Assembly: GCA_030789695.1 (NCBI GenBank)
Contig: CM061134.1
Coordinates: 64,035,370 to 64,099,369, forward strand
Source of the DNA: Scilla litardierei
Taxonomy: Eukaryota > Streptophyta > Magnoliopsida > Asparagales > Asparagaceae
Reading direction: 5' to 3'
Length of the DNA stretch: 64,000 bases
Shown in pieces: positions 30,261 to 42,200 of the stretch. The translations under genes were made by a program, and so were the position numbers. Within the stretch, counting starts at the first letter, position 1. The number at the start of each line of letters is the position of its first letter. The notes under the pieces are model-generated. The model was given only the letters and a program-made list of their open reading frames with translations. It was not told the origin of the DNA and made no database searches.

Positions 30261-31635
30261 GGTGCAACAGTCACTTTTGGAGGTAATCAAAAGGGAACCA
30301 TCATTGGAGTAGTGAAAGTAGGTAATCCTTCCAAAACACTTATTACAAATGTTTATTTAGTTAGTGGTTTATTTCATAACCTTATCTCCATTAGTCAATT
30401 TTGTGACAAAGGTTACAAGGTTAACTTTGGATATGGTATGTGTAAAATTGTAGATATTGATTCACTTTTTCTATTTAATAGTATTAGGCGTAAAAACATT
30501 TATTGTTTGAGTTTGTCTAAAACCATAAAACATTGCTTAGTTGCTAACACAAATGAACAACTATTATGGCATCGCTGTTTTGGTCATGTTCATTTTAAGC
30601 ACGTGTATAAGTTCGCTAAGCATGATCTTGTTAAAGGTTTTCCGAAAATTATTTTTAGTAAGAAAAACTTTTGTGATATGCCAAAGAGGTGAACTAAGTA
30701 AATCGTCTTTCAAACGTAAAGAAGGCATAACTTCTAAGAGGACACTAGAATTACTTTATCTAGATTTATTTGGGTCAACTAGAACCGCTTCTTTAGGTAA
30801 TGCTCATTATGGATTAGTTGGCGTTGATGCCTTCTCTAGATTTACTTGAGTTTCATTTTTAACAAATAAAAATGAAACTTTTGATGAGGTTACTATAATG
30901 GCAAAGAAAATTCAAAATTTCTTAGGATCTACCATTATCACTATTCGTAGTGATAATGGAGGAGAATTTGAGAATGAATTTTTCACTAAGTTTTGTGATG
31001 ACAACAGGATCACTCACAACTTTTGTTTTCCTCGCGCACCACCACAAAATGGTATTGTTGAGAGAAAGAAGAGGACCCTTATAGAGTGTGCCCACACCAT
31101 GTTCCATGATAGTCATCTTGGACTATAATTTTGGGCGAAAGCGATGCACACGGCATGTTATGTGCTTAATAGGATCCTAGTGAGGCCCCGAACGAACAAA
31201 ACGTATTTTGAATTATTTTATGATAAAAATCTGCAAGTTAAATATTTTCGAGTCTTTAGTTCAAAATGTTTTATAAAGAACACCTTTGGTAACTTAAATA
31301 AATTTAAGCCAAGATCCGATGAAGGAATCTTTGTTAGATATTCCACATGTAGCAAAGCCTATCGGATATACAACAAAACCTCTTCAACAATTGAGGAATT
31401 ACTACACGTATCATTTTATGAAGATTTTGATATTCCTCATATTGTTGATGATAATGTAGATGTTTTATGTGATTCTATTAGAAATGTGAAAATTAATGAT
31501 TCTATTATTGAGACTAACAATACTAATGAAATTGTTGAGGATGTTCCAAGTGATCCAGGTATTCTCAAAGCTTATCCGACCGTTCGTAATCACCCCCATG
31601 ACCAAATTATTGGAGATATTGGTGTGGGTGTATGA
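30231..31635 (+). pseudogene. Cop1 integrase with pre-integrase domain
   Basis: Pre-integrase part LLWHRCFGHVHFKHVYKF near 30565 carries the zinc-binding His residues. The core follows in broken frames: the first Asp in LLYLDLFG (about 30758), a TGA at about 30847, then RSDNGGEF (Asp19 of the ORF at 30898) and GIVERKKRTLIE (Glu55), giving the DD35E spacing. The C-terminal region runs to about 31635 (FKPRSDEGIFVRYS, then acidic). All three catalytic residues are kept, but stops at 30847 and about 31126 break it. Confidence 0.88.
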
Positions 31636-33210
31636 ACAAGGTCAATGATTGATGAATTCTCTCATTGGGCATTTTTCTCTACCAATTGAGCCAAAGAACA
31701 TCCAAGAAGCGTGTGCAGATAGCTCTTGGATAGTTGCAATGGAAGAAGAACTTATGCAATTTGAGAGAAATGAAGTTTGGAGCTCGTTCCTCTTCAAAGT
31801 GATCACCAGGTGATTAGGACGAAGCGGATTTTTAAGAACAAAACCAATGAAAACGAGATCATCACAAGGAATAAAGTAAGGTTAGTAGCTCAAGGCTATC
31901 GGCAAGAGGAATGTATTGATTTCGAAGAATCCTTTGCCCCTAGCTAGATTAGAAGCTATTAGATTGATTTTATCTTTTGCCTCCCATAAAAATTTAAATT
32001 ATTTCAAATGGATGTTAAAAGTACATTTTAAATGATATTGTTAATGAAGAAGTTTATGTTTTTCAACCACCCGGTTTCATTCATGAAAAATTTCCAAACC
32101 ATATTTTTAAGCTTAAGAAAGCGTTATATGGGTTGAGACAAGCTCCTAGAGCTTGGTATGATCGACTCAAAACCTTTCTTTTGGATTTAGGTTTTAAAAT
32201 GGATGAAGTTGATTCAACTCTTTTCATTAAAGATTATGAAAATGACATCCTGTTAATTCAAGTTTATGTAGATGATATAATATTTGGTTCTACTAACTTT
32301 AATCATTGCCAAGAATATTCTAAGTCTATGAAGGATGAATTCGAAATGAGCCATATGGGTTGAGCTCAACTACTTCCTTGGACTACAAATTAGGCAAATG
32401 AAAGATGGAACTTTCATACATCAAACAAAGCACATCCGAGAGCTTATCAAGCGATTTGAGATGGAGTCATCTTCAAGCAAACAGACTCCAATTAGTACGA
32501 CAACCCATCTACACAAGGATGAGAACGAGAAAGATGTAGACGTTCGTCTGTATTGTGGTGTGATTGGTAGATTACTTTACTTAACCACTAGTAGGCCCGA
32601 TATTATGTTCTCTGTATGCTTTGTGTTAGATATCAAGCTAGACCTAAGGAGTCACACTTGATTGCGGTTAAACGAATTTTTCGTTACCTCAATCATTAAC
32701 TAGATTATGGTTACTTTATCCCAAGTCTAGCACATGTGAGCTAATCTCATAGTGATGCCGACTTTGTCAGAAGCAAATTCGATAGGAAGAGTGCTAGTGG
32801 CGCTTGCCATTTTCTAAGAAATTCTCTAGTTTCTTGGTTTTCCAAGAAACAGAACTTGGTATCATTGTACACGACTGTAGCGGTATATATTGACGTGGGT
32901 CTCGCATGTGCACAAGTTCTCTGAATGAAACACATGCTCAAAGACTATGGTAGCATTGTGATACTTGGTCTACATGGTTGATAACCAAAGTGCAATTTGT
33001 CTTTCCAAGAATCCGGTACATCACTCCCGTACCAAACACATAGATGTGAGACACCACTTCATTAATGATCATATAGCTAAGAAGGACATCATCTTAGAGT
33101 ACATTGAAACCCAAAAACAAATCGCTGACATCTTCACTAAACCTCTTAAAGAAGATTCATTTGTGAGGTTGCGTGGAGAATTAGGGATTATGGGTGAATC
33201 TGAATTATAG
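31636..33210 (+). pseudogene. Cop1 reverse transcriptase and RNase H
   Basis: RT starts near 31700 (broken), with FKMDEVDSTLFIKDYENDIL and the polymerase site YVDD at residues 45-48 of the ORF at 32133. It continues in a second frame after about 32360 (QTKHIRELIKRFEMESS, TSRPDIMFSVCFVLD). RNase H occupies about 32720-33210 with several stops, ending YMVDNQSAICLSKNP, HHSRTKHIDVRHHFI and ADIFTKPL, the hallmark Copia RNase H tail. The catalytic YVDD is intact. The ORF at 32965-33210 is only its last part. Confidence 0.9.
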
Positions 33211-33701
33211 GAGTTCATAATTTTATGATAAATCATGCTTTGAACTCATGTCATCATTTCACTTCTCTTGTTTTGATATGTTATATGTTTGCACATATTT
33301 TTCAATGAGATTTATTTGAGATTTTGACGATTTCGATTGTTTGGATTGATATACATGATTTGTATGTTATCTATAATATTTTGATAATGATTTCTTGTTT
33401 AGAGAATTGTTAAAGTATAGGTCTTAGGGTGAGATGTCTCAATCCTCTTGATTTCAGCCTCACTATTCATTTTTGGACCAGTACAGACGACTGTCAATGC
33501 TTCGACAGTCACCTGCCCAACTCTATTTTTTCTTATTGAAGTCTATGTTTTTCGCACAGGCGACTAGTTTACATTTTCTAGGCCCTTGTTTCTTTGACAT
33601 GCGACTGAAAGTTGTTCATCAGACACCTGTCCCGATCTTGAAATGTCTCTATTTATTCATCATATTTTTTGACCCTCTGTCAGGCAACTATTGCGTTATT
33701 T

Positions 33702-33820
33702 ACAGTCGACTGTCAGTTTTCCAAGCGATAGTGAATTACTCAACAAGCACATGTCTATCTACCCAAGTCAGTTCTCTATATTTTCCACCAGTCGACTAAC
33801 GATTTCACATCAGTCGACTG
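33702..33820. repeat. AGTCGACTGT palindromes before Cop1 third ORF
   Basis: Perfect 12-bp ACAGTCGACTGT at 33702-33713, CAGTCGACTA near 33789 and perfect CAGTCGACTG at 33811-33820, with looser copies back to 33480 (for example CAGACGACTGTC, CAGGCGACTA). Similar sites fill the solo LTR (39790-40445) and the Cop2 LTR (47097-47545, 53640-53810). Confidence 0.8.
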
Positions 33821-33900
33821 TCCACATCTGTGGCGGTTCGTTAACTCAATCTGAGCCGTGAATCTGATGATCCAATGTCACAGATTCATTTACCCACATC

Positions 33901-33910
33901 TTATATACTC
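33901..33910 (+). promoter_or_regulatory. Possible TATA box of Cop1 third ORF
   Basis: TTATATACTC lies about 80 bp downstream of the last perfect palindrome and about 240 bp upstream of the ORF start, ahead of a CT-rich leader typical of plant genes. Confidence 0.45.
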
Positions 33911-34146
33911 CAAGCTGTTAGATTTTTCTATCTCATCCGATCAATTTCCCTCATCTTCCTCCTTCGAACGACAACCGTCTCTTTGTCTTCCTCGTCGATT
34001 CAAAGATCCTACCCATCGATCTCTCTCTCCGATCACTCGATCGAGAGTTTGGGTCTCTCCTCCTCCATCGTTCGTCGAGAATTTGGTATATTTCTTTTTT
34101 CTTTTGATCGTGCTCGAGTTTTATCGCTATTCTCTTGATTCGTACG

Positions 34147-35666
34147 ATGGCTCCTCCCAAGACCAAAGGGAAAGCTGTTGTTCATATGAAGCCTAGGAAT
34201 CCTAAACCCATTGCTGCTGAACCCAAGAAAACCCCATATAGAGCCCGCACCAAATTTCCACAACCCCTCTCCGATGTTTTGGATGCTTCAGATTCTACTT
34301 CTTCTTCCACCGAAGAAGAAGACTTCGTTGAGCCTCTTTAGAAGCGTCAGCATAGACACATTGGTGTTTACATCAATGAGCCTACCACTGAGGCTGATTC
34401 CACTCGTGTGGCTGATGACACCCACCCAGAGTCTATTCCTGCTACAACCCAAGGCCAAAATCCACCCAGGCCTCCTCCTGTTGATCCTCTTGTTCCCATT
34501 TGTCGAGATGATTCTTGTTTGGCAAAATTCCATGCTATGCTTGGGATCAAGCTCCTTCATGAGAGATTCATTGTTTATCAGGCCTTCACCGTTGAGAGAC
34601 TTTCCGAGATCCTCACATTGACCCATTTGGTCGATTTGTTTTGATTCTCTCTTGTGGACTCCCCTTATTCCTATCCATCCCTTGTCAAGCTATTCTATAC
34701 CAACCGCTTTCGCAGTGGATATGCTGACACGGGTTTCATTGACACCGTTGTTCAGGGGATTCATTTCAGGCTTGACCCTATTCTCCTAAGAACCATTCTT
34801 AGGATTCCTTCCACGGGCTCCTTACCCGCTGATATTTCACTCTCTAACGTTGCAGATCTTGATCAGACTATCCTTCAGGACATTTCTCTGTGATCCCTTC
34901 ATATCGCTCCTCTGGCGTCATGGCTTCCATGTTTTCTGCTCGACGTTGGGCTATTCGATAGTGGTGAAGTCCAACTTCTTGTCGAAATATGGCTCATCTG
35001 ATCAGCCTTCTCAGGAGATCCTCCGTTGCATGTACGCCATTTTCTCTGGAATGTCTGTGAACTGGGTCAGAATCCTCCTTGATCGGATGGACAAGGTCGA
35101 GTTCACTACTGCTTCCTCTTACATTCCATATGGAGGTTCCTCACCCTATTCTTTCGTCATTTTAGGATCGATCTGTCTCCATATGAGCCCATGCCTCTTG
35201 GCCCTCTTCTTGATGCATCTACTAAATCAAGTCCTCTTCAGCTCTGCAGATAGCATCAAAGAAGAGACAGTCTTCTTCAGCCTCGTCTTCATCCACCACT
35301 CCACCTACTGTTCAGCCCGCTTCATCTGCTGCACCCTTTCGTGATCTGGTGGACGAGAAGGTTTCTGGTCTTTATGAGTTGGTCCATCTGATGTTTCGGC
35401 ATCAGGGCATTCCCTTCCCTGCCCATCTTAGGTCTTTTGTACCTTCACCTCAGCCTTCTCAGCCTCCTTCTCCGATCATCACTGAGCTTCCTGAGACTAC
35501 TGTTGACACTGCTTCTGAGCTGGTTGCTTCTCCAGCTCCTCAGGATGTTTCCTGTACTGTTGCTGTTGCTCCTCTTCCCGAGGATATTCCTGATGATCCA
35601 GAGGCCCAGGACTTCTGTGTTAAGTTGGCTACTCACGTACACTCCTCTACAGCTGATTTGGATTGA
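34147..35666 (+). pseudogene. Cop1 third ORF (env position, plant transposon-protein-like)
   Basis: Starts at the ATG at 34147 (MAPPKTKGKAVV, basic) in a frame with a TAG at 34339, TGA near 34642 and TGA at 34891, then frame changes. Basic N-terminus, Ser/Glu stretch (DSTSSSTEEEDFVEPL), a globular region (LHERFIVYQAFTVERLSEIL, SYPSLVKLFYTNRFRSGYAD, GIHFRLDPILLRTILRI) and a Pro/Ser-rich tail (35349-35666). The pattern of a helical block, an 'SYPSLVKLFY' segment and a 'GI.F.LD...L..IL.IP' segment resembles the plant transposon-protein family also suspected for Ath1 ORF3. It stands where Sireviruses carry an env-like ORF. I see no convincing transmembrane helix, so I do not call it an envelope. 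Confidence 0.65.
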
Positions 35667-36454
35667 CGCTTCGTGAAGACTTCTCACCCTTAGGCCTTTG
35701 TTAGGGTCAAGAGTTTGAGTGTCTGTCTGTATTTTGTTTTGATTATACTGATGGATGATGATGTATATGAAGTAATTTGGTATACTTTTGTACTCCTTAT
35801 ATTTATTTATATATATGATATCACTTTTTGTTTCTTATGCATTGTGATCCTTGTTCAAATATTGTGAAATTGTGTCTCTCTTTATGCACTATTATATGCA
35901 TGATGTGATGTGAGACATTTTCTTGTTTTTGAAATGTTAATATTGGACTCTCGTTCCTTTAGTCAACTAAGATTTCTTGTGTTGATGAGTTTTTGGTATA
36001 TATCATTCTGGCGCACCTTCGTGTTTTCTCGATTTTATTTTGGTATCACATTAAAAATATAACCCATCTTTAGACTCTCATGTTTGTTTTAGTACTTATT
36101 TAACACTATGTTGTTATTTTTCTACTTCCACTTTTTGGATAATGCCATAAGGGGAGAGAAATAAACATATCATAAATTTGTGCTAAGTAAATTCTAAACT
36201 TGAATCTAAGATTGAAGTTGCCATAGATTCAGGGGAACTAAGATATAATGAATTTGGATTATAAAATCCTAAATTTCTAGCATTAAAATCATTTCATTCA
36301 TGCATATCTTACATGCTTGCTTCATTTGATCTATAGATGCCCTTATATATATTGACTAACTTGTTGGCATCTATGTATGGGGAGTAAGTTTTCGTTAAGC
36401 ACAGTTATCTATCTTTTTGTTTTTGTTTGTTTGTCATCATCAAAAAGGGGAGAA
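35667..36454 (+). other. Cop1 3' non-coding region and polypurine tract
   Basis: No gene. From about 35937 it matches the Cop2 3' region at 46168-46693 (TTGGACTCTC.TTCCTTTAGTC and on to the LTR). It ends with the polypurine tract AAAAAGGGGAGAA (about 36442-36454), directly before the LTR. Confidence 0.85.
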
Positions 36455-36739
36455 AGTTGAGTATTAGACTTCTCTCTACTTGGTGATGATGATGAGCAAA
36501 CATAAATACTTATGACTAATCCCCTATTTGCTGTTAATCCATTGCTTAAGCATATCATGGAGATCGATTAGCAATGAATGTCACTCAAGGATCAATCAAA
36601 GCATGAAAAGTGGATTGGATGATCAGAGATGGTAAATGAAGATCCTAGAAGACTTCAAGCTCATCCTTTTGATAGAAGAGAGGCTATTACAAGATGTAAT
36701 ATTTTTATTCTTTTCTAGTATGTAGCTTAGAAGTAGAAC
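36455..36739 (+). repeat. Cop1 3' LTR, first 285 bp only
   Basis: Starts AGTTGAGTATTAGAC (the solo LTR starts TGTTGAGTATTGG) and follows the solo LTR to ATGTAGCTTAGAAGTAGAA about 36735. It then switches to SirB gag sequence. The rest of the LTR is missing here. Confidence 0.85.
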
Positions 36740-37902
36740 TATCGAATTACAAGAGAAACCAGAGGCCAAAGCTCCCAAACCTCTAGTTCTTCAAGCTAAG
36801 GAAGATGACGATGAAGATGACGATGAGGAGGAGGAGATATCACTGATGGTTAGAAATTTCAGAAAATACGTCAAGACCAAGAAGGAAGAGCAGAAATGGC
36901 ACCAAGGTTTTATCTCTCTAATAACTCTAATCCAGCTAGAAATTCTTCTCACCAGATAGCTACTGAAAAAGTGATATGTTTTAAATGCAAGAACAAGGGA
37001 CATCGTATGAAGGATTGCCCACAAGAAACGAATAACATCGCTGAAAAGAAAGGAAAAGCTCTAAAGTTAACATGGGATGACGATAGCGAAGATGAGATTA
37101 AGGAGACTGCTCACACCTACCTCTGCCTAATAGGAAAACATGATGAGGTAAAATCTAGTAGTAAAGCTGAACTTCTGAATATTTGTAAGGCAATGGAAGA
37201 TGAAATTATAGAGCTAGAATCCACACAAAATGCCTAGAGAAATGATAACTTTGAAATGCAACAAGAAACTTATGACATGTCTAAAGAAATTAAAAATCTG
37301 AAAGAAAAACTTGTTGCATATACCTCTACAATTGATTTGCTGAAAAAGGAAAAAGCCAACATGCTTGAAAATATTGAATGACTTTCTTATCCTCCTTTGT
37401 TGAATGATATTAGCACGTATAAATAAGAATTGATTAAGCTTGAAACTGAAAATAAAAGGCTTATTGAAAAGTTTTGCATGCTAAATAATGAATTTAAAAG
37501 AAAAATGTTTGATTTTGAAGATAAAGAAGAGGAAAACAAGAAAGCTTTCATTAGTTAATGCACTTTACTTGTGAATGAAAATGCATCCTTGAAATCTAAA
37601 GTCACGCACCTAGAATTGTCCATTAAGAAATTTTCTATTGGAAAACAATCTTTGGATAATATTCTTGAAAATCAACTATATGACAATAATAGACGTGGAC
37701 TAGGATATGGTTTGAAACATGCTGAAAAGACTAATTAGAAGAGATTTCACAATGTGCCAACCAAAGTGAAAAATGTTCATGCAAAGTGCTTTACATGTGC
37801 TAGTGTTGGTCATACTTCTCATAATTGCAAATATTGGAACATGAATATCAAATTCAAGCATATTTGAGTTCCTAAAAATTTGATGACTAACATGAGTGGA
37901 CC
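36740..37902 (+). pseudogene. SirB gag fragment
   Basis: Opens inside gag with ELQEKPEAKAPKPL and an Asp/Glu run, then LMVRNFRKYVKTKK. A frame change leads to an intact zinc knuckle, CFKCKNKGHRMKDC, followed by a Lys/Glu-rich coiled coil (ELLNICKAMEDEIIEL, LIKLETENKRLIEK) with several stops. A second intact knuckle, CFTCASVGHTSHNC, lies near 37790. Two knuckles around a coiled coil are typical of SIRE-like gag. It breaks off at about 37902. Confidence 0.8.
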
Positions 37903-38133
37903 TTGTTGGATTCCAAGGTCACATATAACATCTTCCATGTAGGCAAGAGGGAGGTGGCGAAGAAATGTGAATTGGACGTCGCATTTTTTAGTTCCTTAGC
38001 CAAACGACAACATGAAGGTATGACTTCTACTTTGCACTTAATGCATACCTTCATAGTATTTTTGTGTGTGCTTAATTTGTTTTTTGTGCTAGTTTGTTTG
38101 CTTACTAGCTTAGCTCTTTATAAACAAAAATGA
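37903..38133 (+). CDS. Short ORF with a hydrophobic segment, unassigned
   Basis: 76 codons. I do not recognise it. Residues about 49-73 (IVFLCVLNLFFVLVCLLTSLAL) form one strongly hydrophobic stretch that could span a membrane. It lies in SirB just after the gag fragment, where a deletion has joined distant parts. It has a poorly supported start and no relatives elsewhere in the window, so it may be chance. Confidence 0.2.
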   Translation: MLDSKVTYNIFHVGKREVAKKCELDVAFFSSLAKRQHEGMTSTLHLMHTFIVFLCVLNLFFVLVCLLTSLALYKQK

Positions 38134-39247
38134 AAAAAATAAATAACACAAAAATAAAAAAAATGGAGCTTAATGTACATCTTTCTTTTGAATCATTTAA
38201 GTGATATTAATGAATGATACTCATATCCATGTAGAAATTGATGTTTTATTGTTATGGCTACATGCGCATGTTTGATTGTCAAAATAGCCATGACATGTTC
38301 AATGATTAGAATGATTTGATTTCTACACCTACACTTTCACTTCCACGAATATTAAATATTGTTGTACATTTGGAGACATCTTTTATGAAATATTGAAAAG
38401 TGAATGTAGGAAGAAAAATAACTGAAAATCTAAGGAATATGATGTGTCTTGCCATGGATAAAATTTGAGCACAAAAGAATTGAATATGAAACAAAAATTG
38501 AAAATGAAAGAAAATAGCTCCGTATGAAAAATGGATACAATCCTTGCAAAGTACACTACCCACGAGTATCCAACATATGCTTTACGGATAATCTTTAGCA
38601 TTGGTGTTATACTCGTCAAGCAATGCCACCCCCACATCTAAGAGACCTTATAGCCTATGCTTTGGGTGTGGTAACTTGAACTCATTTTTAATGAGATGGA
38701 AAAAATCAATCCTAGATGATATCATGTTTAAATGGAAAAGGAGATTGGTTTTGGTTGAATTGCTTAAAAGTTTCTCCTTATGTACTTCAATGTTTAATCA
38801 TCGCACTTAAACGATGGTGTAGAGGTCTATGTTATAATTTTCATTGAATTTGAAGTGCTTATTCTACGAATGTCTACATGCAAGTGTTTGTTGTAATTTA
38901 TAATGCTCACTTTTTGCATGTGGTATAAATTTGACTTCATATATACACTTTTGATGATAACAAAAGGGGAAGAAAAAATATTGAGTAGATTTGTGCATTA
39001 ATGCTTATGGATTTATGGAGGATACATGCTTGTATGTGCATATATGAATATTGAATATTGGCTTAAAGGGGAGCATGCTTGTATGTTTGAAACATTATTG
39101 TTGCATGCTTGTATGCTTGAACATCATTGCTATATTGTTTTGCATACTTCCTCCACCATCACACTTCACACACATGTCACGATGATATTGTTTGAATCGT
39201 TATTGCTCAAATCTTATAAAGGTTTGTCATCATCAAAAGAGGGAGAT
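38134..39247 (+). other. SirB 3' non-coding region with repeated polypurine tracts
   Basis: No gene. Parallels 18232-18810 of SirA: AACAAAAGGGGAAGAAA at about 38958, AAAGGGGAGCATGC at about 39064 and the LTR-adjacent AAAAGAGGGAGAT to 39247. The minus-strand ORFs at 38306-38637 are AT-rich shadows. Confidence 0.7.
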
Positions 39248-42200
39248 TGTTGGACACAATGTGTTGTTGGATACAACGATCAATGACTTCTGTTTGATGA
39301 TAATAAACGTGTGTGAATGATTTAATGTGTGTGCTAAGTGTTTTCAGGAATGGCAAGCTCGCAAAGACGCAAAGATGGTCTAAGTCAAAGTGATGGATGT
39401 TGAGTATTGGACTTTTCCCTACTTGGTGTTGATCATGAGCAAACATAAATACTTGTGACTAATCTCCTATTTGCAGTTAATCTATTGCCCAAGCATATCA
39501 TGGAAATCAATTAGCAATGGATGTCACTCAATGATCAATCAAAGCATGAAAAGTAGATTGGATGATCAGAGATGGTGAATGAAGCCCCTGGAAGACTTCA
39601 GGCTCATTCTTTGGATATAAGAGAGTCTATTACAAAATGTAATCTTTTTATTCTCTTCTAGTATGTAGCTTAGAAATAGAATTATGTTGGAGCACACACA
39701 CATCTTTATTTCTGTCCTAGGAAATCATTATATCACATTTCATTGGCCTCCAATTCACATTTCTCAAGCATGTGTATTTTGGGATTTCAACAGGCGACTA
39801 TTGAACGTTTTACATGTGCATGTCTCCAAACAGTCGCATGAATTGTTCAGTAGTCGTCTATTTTGCACATACTTTATCTTTTGGTTTTTGGGCTTTCAGC
39901 TTTAACTTTATTCAGGCGATTGTTGTACAAAACACATGCGCCTGTCCAAGTTACAGGCGACTGTGATTTGTTAGTCAGTCACATGTTTCTCTCCTGCCCA
40001 AAGATTATTTTCTTCTTCATACGGCCAGATGACTGATGTTGTATTGATAGTCGCCTACCAGGGGCACTGGCGAATGTGAATGCTTCAACAGTCTCCCGTC
40101 GATTCTTTCTCTGTAACTCTGCTCTCTGGAAAGTTTCAATTATTAGGGACAAATGATTGATGGTGGTTCCACAGTCGCCTGCCCATGACACATGTGCCTA
40201 TGAGTTCTACATCGGTCGTCTGTCATGTCTTCCCAAAACTTTCTAAGTTTTCTCAGCTTACTATTGTTTCAGCCAGTCGCCTGTAAAAGGTTTGTCAGTC
40301 GCCTGAAGGTCTTACAGGGGCCTGTAAGACCTTTATCAGTTGACTGTCCTATGTGGTAAGTTGTTGTTTGAATTTTTACTAACACTCTGACACAGTGCAA
40401 CAGTCTACTGTTGGTTTTTCATCAGTCGTCTGTCGAGTGTGTAAATTCTATCCGTTGGTTGTTTCTCCATGGATTTCAAAGGGGGTTTTAGGGATTCTTT
40501 TTGAGGGTTTTAGAGAATCTATGAAGAGGGCTTCTACTGTTCCATTAAGGGGGTACTCATCTACTTGATCATGTCTTGAAAACCCAAAGCTTTCATCTTC
40601 AAGATTTCAAAGCTCTCAAATTCAAAAGCTCTAGATTTCCAATCTCATTCTCTCTTGCTCTCCAACCTAGAATCAAAGTGATATCCTCTAGGCAATTGGT
40701 GGTGACAAGAGAAAGGGCTTTTCTCTCTTCTTGGAAGAGACTTCAACACACAACACACTTGCTCCTTCAAGTTCTACTTCAAGGCATATATGATTGTAAG
40801 TGTTGCTATTTCATTATTTCATATCTTTCGATATTAGTTTTAATCTCGGTTTGTGAGAGTGGTTTGCTTGATCCCAAATTGTGGGAGTCAAGGACATCGA
40901 TTGTGTTTCAATTTCACTTGTATGGTTACTACAAGTCGATTTAAAGGAAACATCAATTTAGTGTTCTAACTTGAGTATCCGGAGGTATCCGAGTGGAAGG
41001 GATGTAGGATTACAAGGAACAAGTCGGGAGTTGACTTGGGTAATCTGAACCCTTGAAACATACTTTGTGTTAGTATTGTTTCATTTTGGGTTTATTTATA
41101 ATTCCGCATTTATTGTTAGTTAGGAATTTAAATTAGTATAACTATCGTTTAAATTTTATAAACAATATTCAAGCCCCTTCTAGTGTTTTCCTCATAGCCA
41201 GGGTCCTTACAATGGAGAATTTGCCAGTCATTAGCACAGTTGACTTGGTCAAATATGGAGATAATGGCTACACATATTGGACTAAGTCAAAGATAGGAAG
41301 ATAATGAGGAAATCAATTCAAATCCATATTTGAATTGATTCAAATCAGTTGGTGCATGAATCAAATCCTAAAGCCATACAAATTGAAGACTTGGGTAACG
41401 ATGGAGAGATATGGAGAATCTCATGCAAACCAATATAAGAGATTAATTGAGAACTTAAATGAAATCCTATAGCCATCCATATTCAAACTCCATATCCATT
41501 ATGATTCATTTAAATACTATTCAAGTTAGGATTCCCTCCAATCTCCATCAATTATGGGATTCTATTTGATTTTAATTGATCACATCCTCTCATATATAAA
41601 CCCATATTCAAAGAGAGATATTTTGAGAGAGGAGAGGGCAACCAAGAGGAAAATTTGGCCAACACACAAAGGGGAGAGTAATGTGCACAAGTTTCATGTT
41701 CAAACCCCTTCAACATTGCGCAAGCATCTACCAAGGCTAAAAACTTCATCTCCTTTCTCCCACAAAGCCAAATCTCCATTGCCAAAAGCTCATATATATC
41801 AAACTCCATATTCAAAGCAAAGATCTTAGAGGGGAGAGGGTCGGCCATCACAGAACCCTTCCATAGTTGCGCAAGTTGCAAGGGTACCTAAATATTGCGC
41901 AAGCAACATCATCTCCTACAACTTCAAGCAAGGGAAGAAACACAACATTGCGCAACATCAAGGAACTTCATCCCCTCTCCAAGGCCACAAACAAGCATCC
42001 TCCTCCCTTCATTGTGCAAGGCAAAAGCAAGCTCTCCAAGGCTCCTTCCTACTTTCCATTGCGCAACTCCAAGGGAAGGCCATCTACTTCATTGTGTAAG
42101 CTACTACAAGGAAAGATCTTCTAAGCCGCAACATAGAAGAGAGGAGACATCCATGGGCCGAAAGTTTAATCAAGGGGGCAAGCTGCAACTTGAGTTACTA

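Larger units (their letters stand above)
33211..34146 (+). other. Cop1 spacer upstream of third ORF, promoter-like
   Basis: No gene supported. 33480-33820 carries at least eight AGTCGACTGT-like motifs, including the perfect palindromes ACAGTCGACTGT (33702-33713) and CAGTCGACTG (33811-33820). Then come a TTATATAC box at 33901 and a CT-rich leader (about 33930-34080), with a possible intron beginning TTTG|GTATATTTC before the ATG at 34147. The same motif family fills the LTR U3 of this element. Confidence 0.6.
20802..36739 (+). mobile_element. Cop1: long Sirevirus-like Ty1/Copia element, both LTRs truncated, split by Tat1
   Basis: Order: LTR remnant (20802-21325), tRNA-Met primer site, gag with zinc knuckle and coiled coil, Tat1 insertion (23111 to about 29443), rest of gag, protease, integrase, RT, RNase H, promoter-like spacer, third ORF, 3' non-coding region, polypurine tract, and the first 285 bp of the 3' LTR. 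Protease-integrase-RT-RNase H is the Copia order. Large gag, coiled coil and an extra ORF after RNase H fit the Sirevirus (SIRE/Maximus) group. The left LTR keeps only its end and the right LTR only its start, each bounded by SirA/SirB-type sequence. Many frameshifts and stops. Confidence 0.85.

Noticed and set aside
33858..34138. ORFs of 87-112 codons just before the Cop1 third ORF
   Set aside because: They cover the CT-rich leader-like region and have no recognisable domain.
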